Counted from the stretch's first letter, positions 44,465 through 54,821 are shown. The stretch is 64,000 nt of DNA from HGM04593 sp045588485 (GCA_045588485.1 JAZNEI010000089.1:62001-126000); one strand, 5' to 3'. Numbers and translations: made by a program. Notes: a model not told the origin generated them from the letters alone.

Positions 44465-45076
44465 TTATTTAATGTCGTTAAGTTGTTTCTTCAGTCGCTT
44501 TATCTCGGCGTTTATTTCTATCTGTTTGTTGTATTGCTTCTCTTTGTTGAGCTTCTGCTGTAAGAGTTGTATCTGCTTTTGGAGTTTCGTTTTTTGTTCA
44601 TCGCTCTTAATCTGCTCTGTAAGGGTGTTGCCCTCTTGTACGGTGATAGAGCCAATGGTGGCAACGATGTTTTCCCAAACGGCATCGAGGTCAAGGCCTG
44701 TAAGCGGAATGTTCAACGTGTCGCACTGTTGCCAATCGGAGCATATCAGCTTCGTGTGATGAATGGCAAGCTGTACCTTTTCTTCAAAATGCAGTACAAA
44801 GAGGATTTTCCGGGGTATGAACTTTGCCAACAGCTCAATGTTCTTCGGGGCATATTCGCGCCGTTTGAGTGATACTTCTATGATATAGAAGTCGGCAATT
44901 TCATTTCCGGCCTTTATTGTGGGTATGGTGCTTTCGGCAACAACGTGGGTGATAAACATACGGCTTATGTCGGCATCGAAACTATCTCGTTGCGACGCTG
45001 TCAAGTCGAACTTCTCAAAGACTTTTGTCTTATGAAGTGGCTTGTTTATTTCGGTTCGTTGCGGTAGGCCGTACAT
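44465..45076 (-). CDS. DUF4391 protein of the type III restriction block
   Basis: 203 residues: a globular part (MYGLPQRTEINKPLHKTKVF, VAESTIPTIKAG, YIIEVSLKR) and a C-terminal coiled coil (about 150-203). DUF4391 genes are known neighbours of SNF2-like helicase and type III mod/res genes. Their biochemical role is unknown to me. Confidence 0.8.
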   Translation of the reverse strand: MYGLPQRTEINKPLHKTKVFEKFDLTASQRDSFDADISRMFITHVVAESTIPTIKAGNEIADFYIIEVSLKRREYAPKNIELLAKFIPRKILFVLHFEEKVQLAIHHTKLICSDWQQCDTLNIPLTGLDLDAVWENIVATIGSITVQEGNTLTEQIKSDEQKTKLQKQIQLLQQKLNKEKQYNKQIEINAEIKRLKKQLNDIK

Positions 45077-45079
45077 TGG

Positions 45080-45943
45080 TTATTGTATTTTTGTCGGTTG
45101 GTTTTCCTTGACTGTTACGTTCAAGTTAATTGGCTGTTTCTCCGGGGTGTCGGTAACTTTTACGTTGAGGGTGTCGGGAAGCGAGGTGCAAATACTATCA
45201 ATAGAAATATGTTTTTGTTTAATTATTGCACTTTCTATACGTTGAATATCGCGGTCATTCAAGTTCAAAATATTCTCGTCATTACAAGACTTTATTGTAG
45301 TAAATATTGCAAACAAAGTTCCCAAAGCGGTAAACAATGTACCTAACGCTGCTGCCCAAGTTGCATTTTTTGCAGAATCAACAGATTTTCTTGACAAATG
45401 AATTTCTTCTCGCTTGTAATTTTGTTCTTCTGTAATATATCCACGCTCCTTAAATTCTATTAGACTGTGTAATGGGAAAACAATCTTAAAAGCGTACTTT
45501 TCAAGATAATCAACTATATCCAAATTGTATTTGCTAAAATCTGTTTCTGTATAATACAAAGTACCATCACCTGTAAATTCAACATAGTCTTGGCCTTTCT
45601 TTTCATACTTCTTTCTATCAAAAAGTTGTTTGGGATAATCATTCTTTTTATCAGACCAAATAGTCTGTAATTTTATATACCCTTCTTTATGTAGTTCTTC
45701 TATTAGATACAAAAAATTGCAAATATCAAAGAAATTAGTTTCAGTACGAGCAAAATCAGGTTTGCCATTGGAACGAGGCGCATATATAGATATATTATAC
45801 GGCAAAATTTCCCATTCAATGGCAAAGACCTCTAATTCTTTCCGCAATAAGCGAGCTACTTGTAAATCCTGTAGGTCTCTCTTATTATAGGCATCAATTA
45901 TACGGTCTATAATTTTTCTATCAAGTTTAGAAAGTTCCCTCAT
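45080..45943 (-). CDS. Single-span membrane protein inside the restriction block
   Basis: 287 residues. About 205 N-terminal residues are charged and probably cytoplasmic. A hydrophobic helix WAAALGTLFTALGTLFAIF (about 205-223) follows, then a tail of about 65 residues. It starts 4 bases after the helicase gene and ends 3 bases before DUF4391, so it is a full member of the operon even though such a protein is not a standard restriction component. Family not recognised; a membrane sensor or effector is a reasonable guess. Confidence 0.7.
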   Translation of the reverse strand: MRELSKLDRKIIDRIIDAYNKRDLQDLQVARLLRKELEVFAIEWEILPYNISIYAPRSNGKPDFARTETNFFDICNFLYLIEELHKEGYIKLQTIWSDKKNDYPKQLFDRKKYEKKGQDYVEFTGDGTLYYTETDFSKYNLDIVDYLEKYAFKIVFPLHSLIEFKERGYITEEQNYKREEIHLSRKSVDSAKNATWAAALGTLFTALGTLFAIFTTIKSCNDENILNLNDRDIQRIESAIIKQKHISIDSICTSLPDTLNVKVTDTPEKQPINLNVTVKENQPTKIQ

Positions 45944-45947
45944 ACTC

Positions 45948-48900
45948 TTACTTTATCACCAAAAAACATATCAATTCAAAATCATCAAGACCTTGTATCT
46001 CTTCGGTGAAGAGTGTGCCTTGTGTGCCACTCAAAAAGCTGTCGATGTCGCTCTCTTCCTTTACGTTGATAATAGAGGATATTGCCTCGCCAAGCAGTGT
46101 GGAATAGTGCTTCATATTCCGTCCGTCGCGTGTTATGCGGTTGAACTCACGGCATAGTTCTGTATGCGGTGTGCTGTGTGGCTTGCATAGCTGACGCATA
46201 CGGTCGAGCATATCTTTCGGGGCAAGGTGGTTGATGATTACCTCGCCGTCGTCCGATATATACACCATATAGAATGGGTGCAGTTGGTTCTTGTGGTCGA
46301 TATTCACTCCGTCGGAACGGTTCTTGAGTATATAGATTACTCCGGGCGGTGTGTTCTCTGTAGAGGGCACAACAGCGTGGAGTCCAAACGGGGTGTGTTC
46401 TACATCGCGGTTGGTACGCATATACTCCAAGAGGTCGAGACGGAATTCATTCAGGCCTAAATCCATTATGCTGACACCGCTGTTCATCTCTTCCAAATCT
46501 ACAACCTCTTCCTGCAAGCGTTTGAGCTGTGAACGGCGATATTCAAGGTCGCCTTTCTCTTCGTCCGAAAGCAGGTTGTCATCGCCTGTCGAGGTCATAA
46601 CAGATACTTTCATTCGTGCCTCTACACGCTCTTTGAGGTTGATATAATCGTCGAGTGTCATATCCGGCCAATAGTTCACGAGCTGTATAACATCGTTCTT
46701 TGAACCGATACGGTCAATTCGCCCGAAACGCTGGATTATACGCACCGGGTTCCAATGAATATCGTAGTTTATGAGGTAGTCGCAATCCTGCAAGTTCTGT
46801 CCTTCGGAAATACAGTCTGTACCTATAAGCACATCTATCTCCTCGCTGATATTAGGGAGCAGTGTTGCCTTGTCCTTTGACTGCGGCGAGAAGAGTGTAA
46901 GCACGGTATTAAAGTCGAGCTTCTGACGGAGCTTTAAGGTGCTTCGTGCCTCTACATCGCCTGTGATAAGTGCAACATTAAGCCCTGTACGCTGTTTGAT
47001 ACGCTCGGCAAGATTTTCGTAAAGATAAACGGCTGTATCGGAGAAGGCAGTAAAGATTATTACCTTTTTGTTATTGCCGTTAATCGGGTTAGCGAACTTG
47101 TTTCGCAAGTCCTCTATGAGCTGTTGCAGTTTGCAGTCGTGTTCAGGGGTGATATCTTTAAGCATCATTATGAGCAACTGCAATGTTTCGAGGTCTTGTG
47201 CAAGGTAGTGTTTCCACTTTACAAAGTCTAAATCGTCCAAAAGGATTTGCGACTTCTTACCGCCAATGAAAATGTCGTTCTCTCTGTCGTCCATTTCCAA
47301 GCCCTCGGTAAAGTCGTAATCATCTACGGCTGCTCCTGCGCGGTTGCCTGTCCTCTCGGCAAACTCTATCTTATCTACCACGCCTTTGATAAGTGCCTCT
47401 ATGCGCGACAGTGTCAAACGGAAGGAGTTTACGGAACTCTCCAAGCGTTTGAGCATATTTATTCCCATAAGGCGACGAATACCCTTTTCGCGTCCTGACA
47501 TTCCTTTGCCGGCAAAGTTGCGTCCTTCGCTGTCGGTGGATATATATTTATCCCTTGCACTCGGCAAGAGGAAATCAGAGGGGGTATATATTGCAAGATT
47601 GAGATTGTTTATAAGCGTGTAAATCTCGTTATATGTGATAGCAGAATCAAGGTCGGTAAGGTGTGGCCGGCGGGAGATTGGCTTTAACCTCTTGGGGAAC
47701 TTGCCAATGTCGGTAGTGTCATAATACTGCTCAATGTGCCGACGACTGCGTGCAATGGTAACGGAGTCGAGGACTTCAAAGAAATCGAAATCGAGTTCTT
47801 GGAGTAGCTTCGCAGTGGTGCGTTCTTCTGCCGGAATACGTGTCCAGCGGTTATACGCTGCCTGTACCTGTCGGAATATATCGTCAATGCTACGCGATGT
47901 GTTCAGCAGCGAGTCGATATTTGCGCTGTCGCCCTCGTATGCAAGTTGCAGTTGGTTCTTAAGGTCGTTGAAGCGGTTGTTTACGGGAGTGGCCGAAAGC
48001 ATAAGCACTTTGGTCTTTACTCCGTTGCGTATAACGCGGTTGAGCAGGCGCAGGTAACGGTTATCGCGTTGGTCGCCGTCATCTGTTGTTGTGGTCTTGC
48101 CACCATTGCGGAAATTGTGGCTCTCGTCGATAACGACAAGGTCATAGTTGCCCCAATTTATCTTGTCAAGGTCGTACCCGTTGGAAACACCGTGTTCACG
48201 CGATAGGTCGGTATGGAAAAGGACATCGTAACGCAAGCGGTCTTTCGCCAATGGGTTGTTTATGTAGTTGCTTCGGTATGTAGTCCAGTTGTCATAGAGT
48301 TTCTTGGGGCAAAGTACAAGCACATTGCGGTTACGGCTCTCATAATACTTCACTACCGATAGTGCGGTGAAGGTCTTTCCCAAACCTACGCTGTCGGCAA
48401 GAATACAGCCGTTGTACTTCTCCAATTTGTTGATTATGGCAAGTGAGGCATCGCGCTGGAAATTGTATAGTTTGTTCCATATAACGCTGTCCTTGAAGCC
48501 TGTTGCCTCGTTAGGCAGTACATCTTCGGAAATATCTTCCAAAAACTCGTGGAATATATTGTAGAGTGCCACGAAATAGAGGAAATCGGGGGCGTTCTCT
48601 TTGTATGCATTGGTGATGTTCTCTATTACCTCGTCGGTAACGACCTGCAATTTGCCGGTGTCGTGCCATAACTGCTCGAAGAGGGTGAGATATTGCTGTG
48701 AATATGGCGCGTCGAGCTTGTTTATCATCGTGTAGGCATTGTCGCCTCGCTCACAGCCAAGTTCTACTGTTGTAAAGCCGTTCAACGGCATATAGGACTT
48801 GTCATCGACATTGGCAAAGCCCATCATATTCTCGCCTGTCCTGTTGGACTTGAAGCAGGCTTTCTTCTTTATCCACTCGGCGCACTCTTTGGCAACGGCA

Positions 48901-49193
48901 CGCTGGGTAAGTTCATTGCGGAGCTTTACTTCAAACTCGGAGCCGTAAAGATTGCGTTCACGGTTGAGACGCGGAATGTAGAATTCACGCTTCTGCTTGC
49001 TTGCCTTTTCGGTGGTAAAGGTGGGAGAGGTAAACACAAAACGTAACTCTTCAATATCTTTGAGCTGTTCTTTCAATTCTTGAAAAGCATAGATAGAGAA
49101 GCAGGAAGCTGCGATAGAGAGTTTACTGCCCTCGCGCAACTCTACAACTAAATCTTCTTTTAGTGTTTTGTGTATATTGTCGATTATCTCCAT
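45948..49193 (-). CDS. SNF2/SF2-type helicase with N-terminal PLD-like region
   Basis: 1081 residues from the ATG at 49193 (MEIIDNIHKTLKEDL); the longer open frame to 49283 would enter the terminator-like hairpin. The N-terminal 150 residues (SKLSIAASCFSIYAF, DDKSYMPLNGFTTVELG) look like a degenerate phospholipase-D-like domain. Helicase motifs follow: ADSVGLGKTFTAL, VVIDESHNFRNG, MLSATPVNN, GTDCISEGQNLQDCDYLINYD and QRFGRIDRIGS. First gene of the restriction block. It is likely to move on or remodel DNA for the system. Confidence 0.9.
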   Translation of the reverse strand: MEIIDNIHKTLKEDLVVELREGSKLSIAASCFSIYAFQELKEQLKDIEELRFVFTSPTFTTEKASKQKREFYIPRLNRERNLYGSEFEVKLRNELTQRAVAKECAEWIKKKACFKSNRTGENMMGFANVDDKSYMPLNGFTTVELGCERGDNAYTMINKLDAPYSQQYLTLFEQLWHDTGKLQVVTDEVIENITNAYKENAPDFLYFVALYNIFHEFLEDISEDVLPNEATGFKDSVIWNKLYNFQRDASLAIINKLEKYNGCILADSVGLGKTFTALSVVKYYESRNRNVLVLCPKKLYDNWTTYRSNYINNPLAKDRLRYDVLFHTDLSREHGVSNGYDLDKINWGNYDLVVIDESHNFRNGGKTTTTDDGDQRDNRYLRLLNRVIRNGVKTKVLMLSATPVNNRFNDLKNQLQLAYEGDSANIDSLLNTSRSIDDIFRQVQAAYNRWTRIPAEERTTAKLLQELDFDFFEVLDSVTIARSRRHIEQYYDTTDIGKFPKRLKPISRRPHLTDLDSAITYNEIYTLINNLNLAIYTPSDFLLPSARDKYISTDSEGRNFAGKGMSGREKGIRRLMGINMLKRLESSVNSFRLTLSRIEALIKGVVDKIEFAERTGNRAGAAVDDYDFTEGLEMDDRENDIFIGGKKSQILLDDLDFVKWKHYLAQDLETLQLLIMMLKDITPEHDCKLQQLIEDLRNKFANPINGNNKKVIIFTAFSDTAVYLYENLAERIKQRTGLNVALITGDVEARSTLKLRQKLDFNTVLTLFSPQSKDKATLLPNISEEIDVLIGTDCISEGQNLQDCDYLINYDIHWNPVRIIQRFGRIDRIGSKNDVIQLVNYWPDMTLDDYINLKERVEARMKVSVMTSTGDDNLLSDEEKGDLEYRRSQLKRLQEEVVDLEEMNSGVSIMDLGLNEFRLDLLEYMRTNRDVEHTPFGLHAVVPSTENTPPGVIYILKNRSDGVNIDHKNQLHPFYMVYISDDGEVIINHLAPKDMLDRMRQLCKPHSTPHTELCREFNRITRDGRNMKHYSTLLGEAISSIINVKEESDIDSFLSGTQGTLFTEEIQGLDDFELICFLVIK

Positions 49194-49283
49194 TCCCCAA
49201 CCATTGTGCCTAATGCTCTTTTGGTTACGGACTTCTAATAACCTAACTATTATGTTTTGATTAAATGTGCTTATCGGACACAA

Positions 49284-49612
49284 AAAAAGCGTGAGAGTCC
49301 ATACCTGTTACTCGTCCCGCTATCTGAGGCCTTCGCATTGCCTATCTCTGTTGAACGAGCAACGCAGAAGCCTCACGCTGTATGTATATAACAAACCTAT
49401 ACACTAACAGTTGTCAATGATGTATAAACATCAACAACCATAGTGTAAACGGCATGCATAGACACACCACAAGGCATCTACCGCTGCTACATTCTTGACA
49501 GAGATTAGAAGTTGCGAAGTTCCAGACAGCCAAGAAAGAGCGTTAGTAAACGCTTTTCAATAAAATTTGCACCCTCCCACATAACCCATATCGGGCTTCT
49601 GCAAGCGATATG
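49284..49612 (-). ncRNA. Structured leader or small RNA with internal terminator, upstream of the restriction block
   Basis: On the minus strand between the promoter (49619-49648) and the helicase start are: hairpin AGCGTT/AACGCT (49539-49554); a long hairpin with arms ACACTA..GTTGT..GATG / CATC..ACAAC..TAGTGT (49401-49446); and a terminal helix AGCGTGAG / CTCACGCT (49373-49380 with 49288-49295) that encloses a second TGAGGC..GC / GC..GCCTCA hairpin and is followed by seven T residues. This is an attenuator layout or an independent RNA of about 330 bases. Confidence 0.5.
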
Positions 49613-49618
49613 CATTTG

Positions 49619-49648
49619 CAAAAATAAACAAATTTATTTTAGATTCAA
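49619..49648 (-). promoter_or_regulatory. Promoter of the restriction block leader
   Basis: Minus-strand TATTTTTG (49619-49626) with TTG (49646-49648) 19 bases upstream. It predicts a 5' leader of about 420 bases. From 49649 to 49901 the sequence is AT-rich and shows no gene. Confidence 0.55.
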
Positions 49649-49901
49649 TGCCAAAGGTTAGAAATGTGGAAAATGCACTATATTCCCTATCGCTTAAATA
49701 TAAGATACTAATTCTATTTAATTAAAAGTTTAAATATTTATATTTGTAGACGATTAGGCAGAAAAATTATGCATAATTGAAAACTGTTTTGCTATTAACA
49801 TACATTAGTTTTGTTAATATTCATTTGGCACAAATAGTCTACAATATTACTGTATAAAATATATTGATATCATAAGTTTTTAAACAAAATAAAAAAAGAA
49901 T

Positions 49902-51299
49902 ATGAAACTTTATATTATAGGAAAGAATTCAGAAGATAAGGGTAATCAACTAGAACAACTAACACAATTAATCCTAGAGCAATATAACATTAAAAATATT
50001 TGCAGAGGTATGATATCTACAGGTGGTGATGAAATAGATGTTTTTGGAGTGTCATATAATGGTTTAGGGAATATGGTAGAAGTTCCTATTATTTGTGAAT
50101 GCAAAGCTCACGATAGACTCGTTACCTTACCTGATTGGCTTAAATTTATTGGGAAATTTTATACTAAATTTCTAGATAATCAAAACGTCAATGGATATTT
50201 CATCTCACTTTCTGGTGTTAATGGGAATGTCTTAGGTGCGTATGAGGAATTTAAGAAGAAGAACAAATCAATTAAATTGTTTCAAGGAGACGAACTTTTA
50301 GAGTTAATCTCAAAGCATTTTAATATTTCTCCTCAAAATGATATTATTGCTAAAGTTTCAGAATGTACGGATAGGAAAATACGAGACACCTCATTAATAT
50401 ATTATGATAAACTTGTTTATTGGGCTGTATCTTTTATTGAAGGCGGTTTTACATTATTGGACTCATATAACAACTGGATAGAAAAAGAAAAATATGAAAA
50501 TTTACAATCTATGTTTAATGATTATACCAATTTGACAGATTACATAGATATTGAAACCGAATACAAACAACATATTAGGAAACAGTACATTGAAGGACAT
50601 ATATTATTTAATTGTATAAAACATTCAAAGATATCAATTGATGAATTGTTGAAAAGTTTTGAACATTATTCCCCGACAATAAATGTTCTTGCAACTGAGG
50701 TTATCAAATGTGCGATAAATATAGATTTTATAGAATATAAAAACGATATCTTTAGATTAACAAACATTACAAATAAAGCAGATTTCTTTAGATATATTTT
50801 AAATAGACCAATTATACCTGAATTGTTAGAATGTTCTATGTACAAAAACCTAATTAATGACGAATTAATATCTGAAATAGAAACGATTCAAGAAGGTATG
50901 CCTATACCTAATGACAAAAGACAAGACTGTATTAGGCTTTTACAGTTATCACCAACAGCTTTGATATATGCTGTTACTCCAGACTCTGTAATTCATCAAG
51001 GACGAAAATTAGAAAACTTTATAACTGATGAAATTGACAAAAAACATTTTGATATATTTATGGGCAATATTATTGATGGAGTGACGATAGATTTTGAAAA
51101 CGCAAGTTTGCATAAGATTCACTTACAGAAATTTGGGTTAAAATCATTATCAATTAATAGGACATTGGTTATTAATGAAGATGAGAAAGACCAAATTATA
51201 ATCAAACATGCATCAATATTAAAATTGGCAGTTCTGTCCGAATTCCAGAATGAACCAGCTGTTATAATTAATACTTTTGAAACCAGCAAAATAGAATAA
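49902..51299 (+). CDS. Mrr-like nuclease-domain protein, first gene of a three-gene nuclease cluster
   Basis: 465 residues, very AT-rich. The N-terminus has the restriction-endonuclease-like fold: GNQLEQLTQLILEQY, GGDEIDVFG (41-49, catalytic Asp46) and ICECKAH (65-70, Glu66/Lys68), that is D-x19-ExK. The C-terminal 350 residues are helical and not recognised. It is divergent from the type III block, with about 700 bases between. Probably a modified-DNA-dependent or infection-triggered nuclease. Confidence 0.72.
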   Translation: MKLYIIGKNSEDKGNQLEQLTQLILEQYNIKNICRGMISTGGDEIDVFGVSYNGLGNMVEVPIICECKAHDRLVTLPDWLKFIGKFYTKFLDNQNVNGYFISLSGVNGNVLGAYEEFKKKNKSIKLFQGDELLELISKHFNISPQNDIIAKVSECTDRKIRDTSLIYYDKLVYWAVSFIEGGFTLLDSYNNWIEKEKYENLQSMFNDYTNLTDYIDIETEYKQHIRKQYIEGHILFNCIKHSKISIDELLKSFEHYSPTINVLATEVIKCAINIDFIEYKNDIFRLTNITNKADFFRYILNRPIIPELLECSMYKNLINDELISEIETIQEGMPIPNDKRQDCIRLLQLSPTALIYAVTPDSVIHQGRKLENFITDEIDKKHFDIFMGNIIDGVTIDFENASLHKIHLQKFGLKSLSINRTLVINEDEKDQIIIKHASILKLAVLSEFQNEPAVIINTFETSKIE

Positions 51300-51429
51300 C
51301 ATAATAAAACTCAATCATAAGATATATACTTTACATTATCAAGTAAGAATAAAGTTCGTATATTAAATAGTTTTTTTCGATTAGAACTTATGAAAAGAAA
51401 CATTAAAATAGTATTAATATAGATTACTA

Positions 51430-52533
51430 ATGGAAATAACACCTGCTAAAATTGTTTTGGAGTTTCAAAAATATCCAACTTTTCATCCTTTTAGATTGAT
51501 CTCAGATTTATATTATGACAATGAAGGACAAATAAAAGAAATCAAGCCAGACAATGTGTGGGCTATAAACACAATTAATGCGATTATAAGTCCCTTAATA
51601 AACTTAGCGCGATATAGCAAAACTGCTTACGAGGATATGGTTCACTCAAAATTGAAGGCAAAGGATAAGAATAACTTTAATCGCCATAATCTAATTTCTG
51701 CTTATTGTGAACTATCTTTAATGAATACATTCTTATGTAGAAGCACTAACCCAGACTCATTTGCTTATGAGGACAAATGTCGTACTGATGCAAAAAGAAA
51801 TGTTGAGTTTTCTATTAAAATGGATAGATTCATATTTCATGTAGAAGTTAAGACGTCTAATTTAATAGATGAAGATAGACGTATCGTAGAAAAACTTAAA
51901 GAGACAGAAAGAGTTCTTGTATTAGATGCTCGCCACAAGGATTACCAAACAATAGTAAATAAGGCAAAAAAGATAAACTTGCCTTTAATAGGAAGCCTTG
52001 ACCGAAGAATCGATGATTTTCTAAGTAGTGCGAATGAAAAATTTGCACAAACCACCTCTGAATATGAGGTTAATTTACTTGTAATATGCTGGGATGACCG
52101 TATACAGCAACCTCTTATGGCTTTGAAGAGTTGTGAAGCAGAAGGACTTTTAACGAGTTATTCTTATAAAAAGGCAGAGGATGGAAGTTTACAACAATAT
52201 CCTAATATTGATTGTATTATTGTTAATAGCAATTATTCTCTATTTAAAGATTACATAAACCTCGTCTTATATGAGCAAACTTATTTATATAATATTGTAA
52301 ATCCTTTTTTTCAGGTCTTTACTAATAATTATCTAATAGATCATAATTTAACAGCAGACAGGATTGCAATAATTAATTCTATCATCCAACAGAAAACGGA
52401 AATAGTAGATGAAATTTATGCTTCAACTCTTCCGCCTGTAAGTATCGCTTTTATGAAAGGGCCGGAAAGCAATGTTATATCTTTTCGCCATATAAATATT
52501 GAAGACTGTTTGGGGCAAATTGAAGAATTATAA
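51430..52533 (+). CDS. Putative PD-(D/E)XK protein, second gene of the cluster
   Basis: 367 residues, unrecognised. A possible nuclease core lies at about 90-145: CELSLM (Glu94), RNVEFSI (Glu126), FHVEVKTSN (Glu139, Lys141). The segment after this (LVICWDDR, PNIDCIIVNSNYSLF) looks like further strands of an alpha/beta domain. It follows the first gene by 130 bases, on the same strand, with the same low GC. Confidence 0.6.
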   Translation: MEITPAKIVLEFQKYPTFHPFRLISDLYYDNEGQIKEIKPDNVWAINTINAIISPLINLARYSKTAYEDMVHSKLKAKDKNNFNRHNLISAYCELSLMNTFLCRSTNPDSFAYEDKCRTDAKRNVEFSIKMDRFIFHVEVKTSNLIDEDRRIVEKLKETERVLVLDARHKDYQTIVNKAKKINLPLIGSLDRRIDDFLSSANEKFAQTTSEYEVNLLVICWDDRIQQPLMALKSCEAEGLLTSYSYKKAEDGSLQQYPNIDCIIVNSNYSLFKDYINLVLYEQTYLYNIVNPFFQVFTNNYLIDHNLTADRIAIINSIIQQKTEIVDEIYASTLPPVSIAFMKGPESNVISFRHINIEDCLGQIEEL

Positions 52534-52549
52534 TAATTTAAAAAGAAAG

Positions 52550-54468
52550 ATGAGTATCAGGAATATAAAAAAGAAAAAAAGAAAAAAAGACAACAGCCAC
52601 GTCCTAAACGAAAAAAGCAAAATCATCAAGTTTTAAAGCAGAAAAGTTCGTCAGAGCTAAATACTTATATAAAAAATGCTGGAAAACAACTTGTTGAAAT
52701 GTTTAAAAATAAAGACAAGATTGTTGCTTTACTTAATGATAATATAAATATTATCGAGTATTATTTCCGTAAATACGATACAATACAATTGTTAGGTAGC
52801 ATTGGATTGTATTTATTAGAAAACCTGCCTAATCCTGAAAAATCTTTCTATGCACAAAGTAGTGGTATTGGTCTTGATTTAGATGAAAACGCAGAAGTAC
52901 TTGCCGAGTATGCCTTGAACTTTGGACTAGCCATACCGAACACTAACAAAGAAAATCCAACAGATGCAATTGTCGAAGAACTAAGAAATCGATTAAGGAT
53001 CTTGTTCTTTACATATATACATTTAGATATGCCGCTTGAAAATGATTCATTAAAAATGCTAGAATGGTTAATACATATGGATACTATTGCAATTAGAGGT
53101 GATGGTTATCAAACTCATGTCTATGAGGTGTTTAAGGAAATGTTTATTCCTCATTCAGATTTCTACATAAAAGAATATGGGTATAATATAGAACAATTAT
53201 TTAATTTTTTTATGGAATTAGAAGATCGAGTAATATGTAAAATTGCAAATCAAAATTCCTTGTATGGCACAAAAAAGATGTATGACAGGTTGCTAAAATG
53301 GGAAGAAACATACGGCAAAGCTGGTGATTTAATACTTGGGCGGAAACACGATGCTAGTAAAGGGATATTTGGAGATTTCGTCAATGCAAATCCAGATGTT
53401 CCACATTCCGAAGATTATAATCACTTAATTGCATATGAAACAAGCGACTATACTAAATCAGATATAATCTTTTGGGTTTATCCTCAAAATGAAGTGGAAA
53501 GAAACATTCTAAATTCTTTGTCTATGGAATTTGGGGATAATTCTTCATTTCTTGATGAAGGTGAATATAAAGGAAATATTATGAATGGGCATAGTATTTT
53601 CGAAAAGCCTTTTGTAAAAAACGGCGAAAAATTTTACTGTTTCACCCCTATGATTCCCCATCGTAATCTTTTCTTAATTGCAGAGAAACTTATGAAAAGA
53701 AACGATGCCTATTATCAAAAGAATTTTCAACAGAACTCTAGCTATATCAGCAGAGATGCATATATTGAAAGAAAGGCTAGAGAAGTGCTAGATTCATTTC
53801 TTCAAAATGTAAAATTCTATTCATCATTGTCATATACAGTGAATAACAATGGTGTAAGCAAAAATACAGAACTTGATATACTTGGAATATCGGATAAAGC
53901 CAACTATGTAATTGAAGTTAAAGCTCATGAACTTAGTCGCAAGGACAGAGTTGGGCTAGAAGGAGCGAAGTTTAAATTTAAGGTATCGGTTGCTGAAGCT
54001 TGCAGTCAATGCAACAGGGCTTATGGGTATATTAAACAAAATGATATTCCTAAATTCGGTAGCAAACTGGGGGAGATATCTATAGACAAATCCAAACCTA
54101 CTTATAAGATTGTTGTTACATTTCAACATTATTATGCACTATTAGGCCAAATGGATAAATTAATAGAGTCTGGCTTGATGAAGGAAGAATATCGTGATAC
54201 ATGGATTGTTTCACTTTTTGATTTGATGGTTGTCTCTGAATTCATAGAAAACGAAGATGAGTTTTTGGCATATTTGAATATGCATAAAATAATAAATACA
54301 AATCATAGTACATTCCAAGATGAACTAGATTTGCTAGGCCAATTCTTAAATTTCGATTTAGCAAAAAAAGTGCAGCCTAATAAACCAATTTGGATATATG
54401 GAGGAACTGAGGATATTGATGTAGAATATTCTAAAGAATACTATCTCCCTATTAATCACAAGAACTAG
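52550..54468 (+). CDS. Nuclease-domain protein, third gene of the cluster, apparently made by -1 frameshifting
   Basis: The long frame has its first ATG at 52699 (589 residues), but it is open and protein-like upstream (QQPRPKRKKQNHQVLKQK) without an ATG. In the frame one base off, an ATG at 52550 begins MSIRNIKK and passes through ATA-AAA-AAG, the canonical A-AAA-AAG slippery site; a -1 shift there joins the frames, adding a basic N-terminal tail of about 50 residues. The nuclease-like core is TELDILGISD (Asp393 in ATG-52699 numbering) and YVIEVKAH (Glu406, Lys408). The 370 residues before it are unrecognised. Confidence 0.6.
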
Positions 54469-54543
54469 AAATAGTAACATGTTTACACAATTCATTAATT
54501 CAGTGTTGGTTATTTCTTAAATATCGATTAGACACCCCTATAA

Positions 54544-54771
54544 TTGGAGGGGATTTGTTGTGTTTCATTTGTAGCAAATAATAATACTAAACTGGACGAA
54601 ATTAAAAATCTTATATCATCGTTCGGATTTAACATTACAAGTGAAAAAGTCGTAGATATATTATTGGCATATAATTTATTAATTTACAAGCAAGAGAATG
54701 GTAATTTGATAATAAATTATAGGGAGGATGATTTAGGTTCATATGATACAGAAAAATTATATATTTGCTAA
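54544..54771 (+). pseudogene. Possible gene remnant after the nuclease cluster
   Basis: A 75-codon frame that can start only at TTG (54544). The end part (SSFGFNITSEKVVDILLAYN, LIINYRED) resembles a small helix-turn-helix or C-terminal domain. It may be the 3' end of a lost gene. No family recognised. Confidence 0.25.
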
Positions 54772-54821
54772 CCAAAGTGTTTGTATCATTATTATAAACC
54801 AATTGTATGAAACAAACAATT

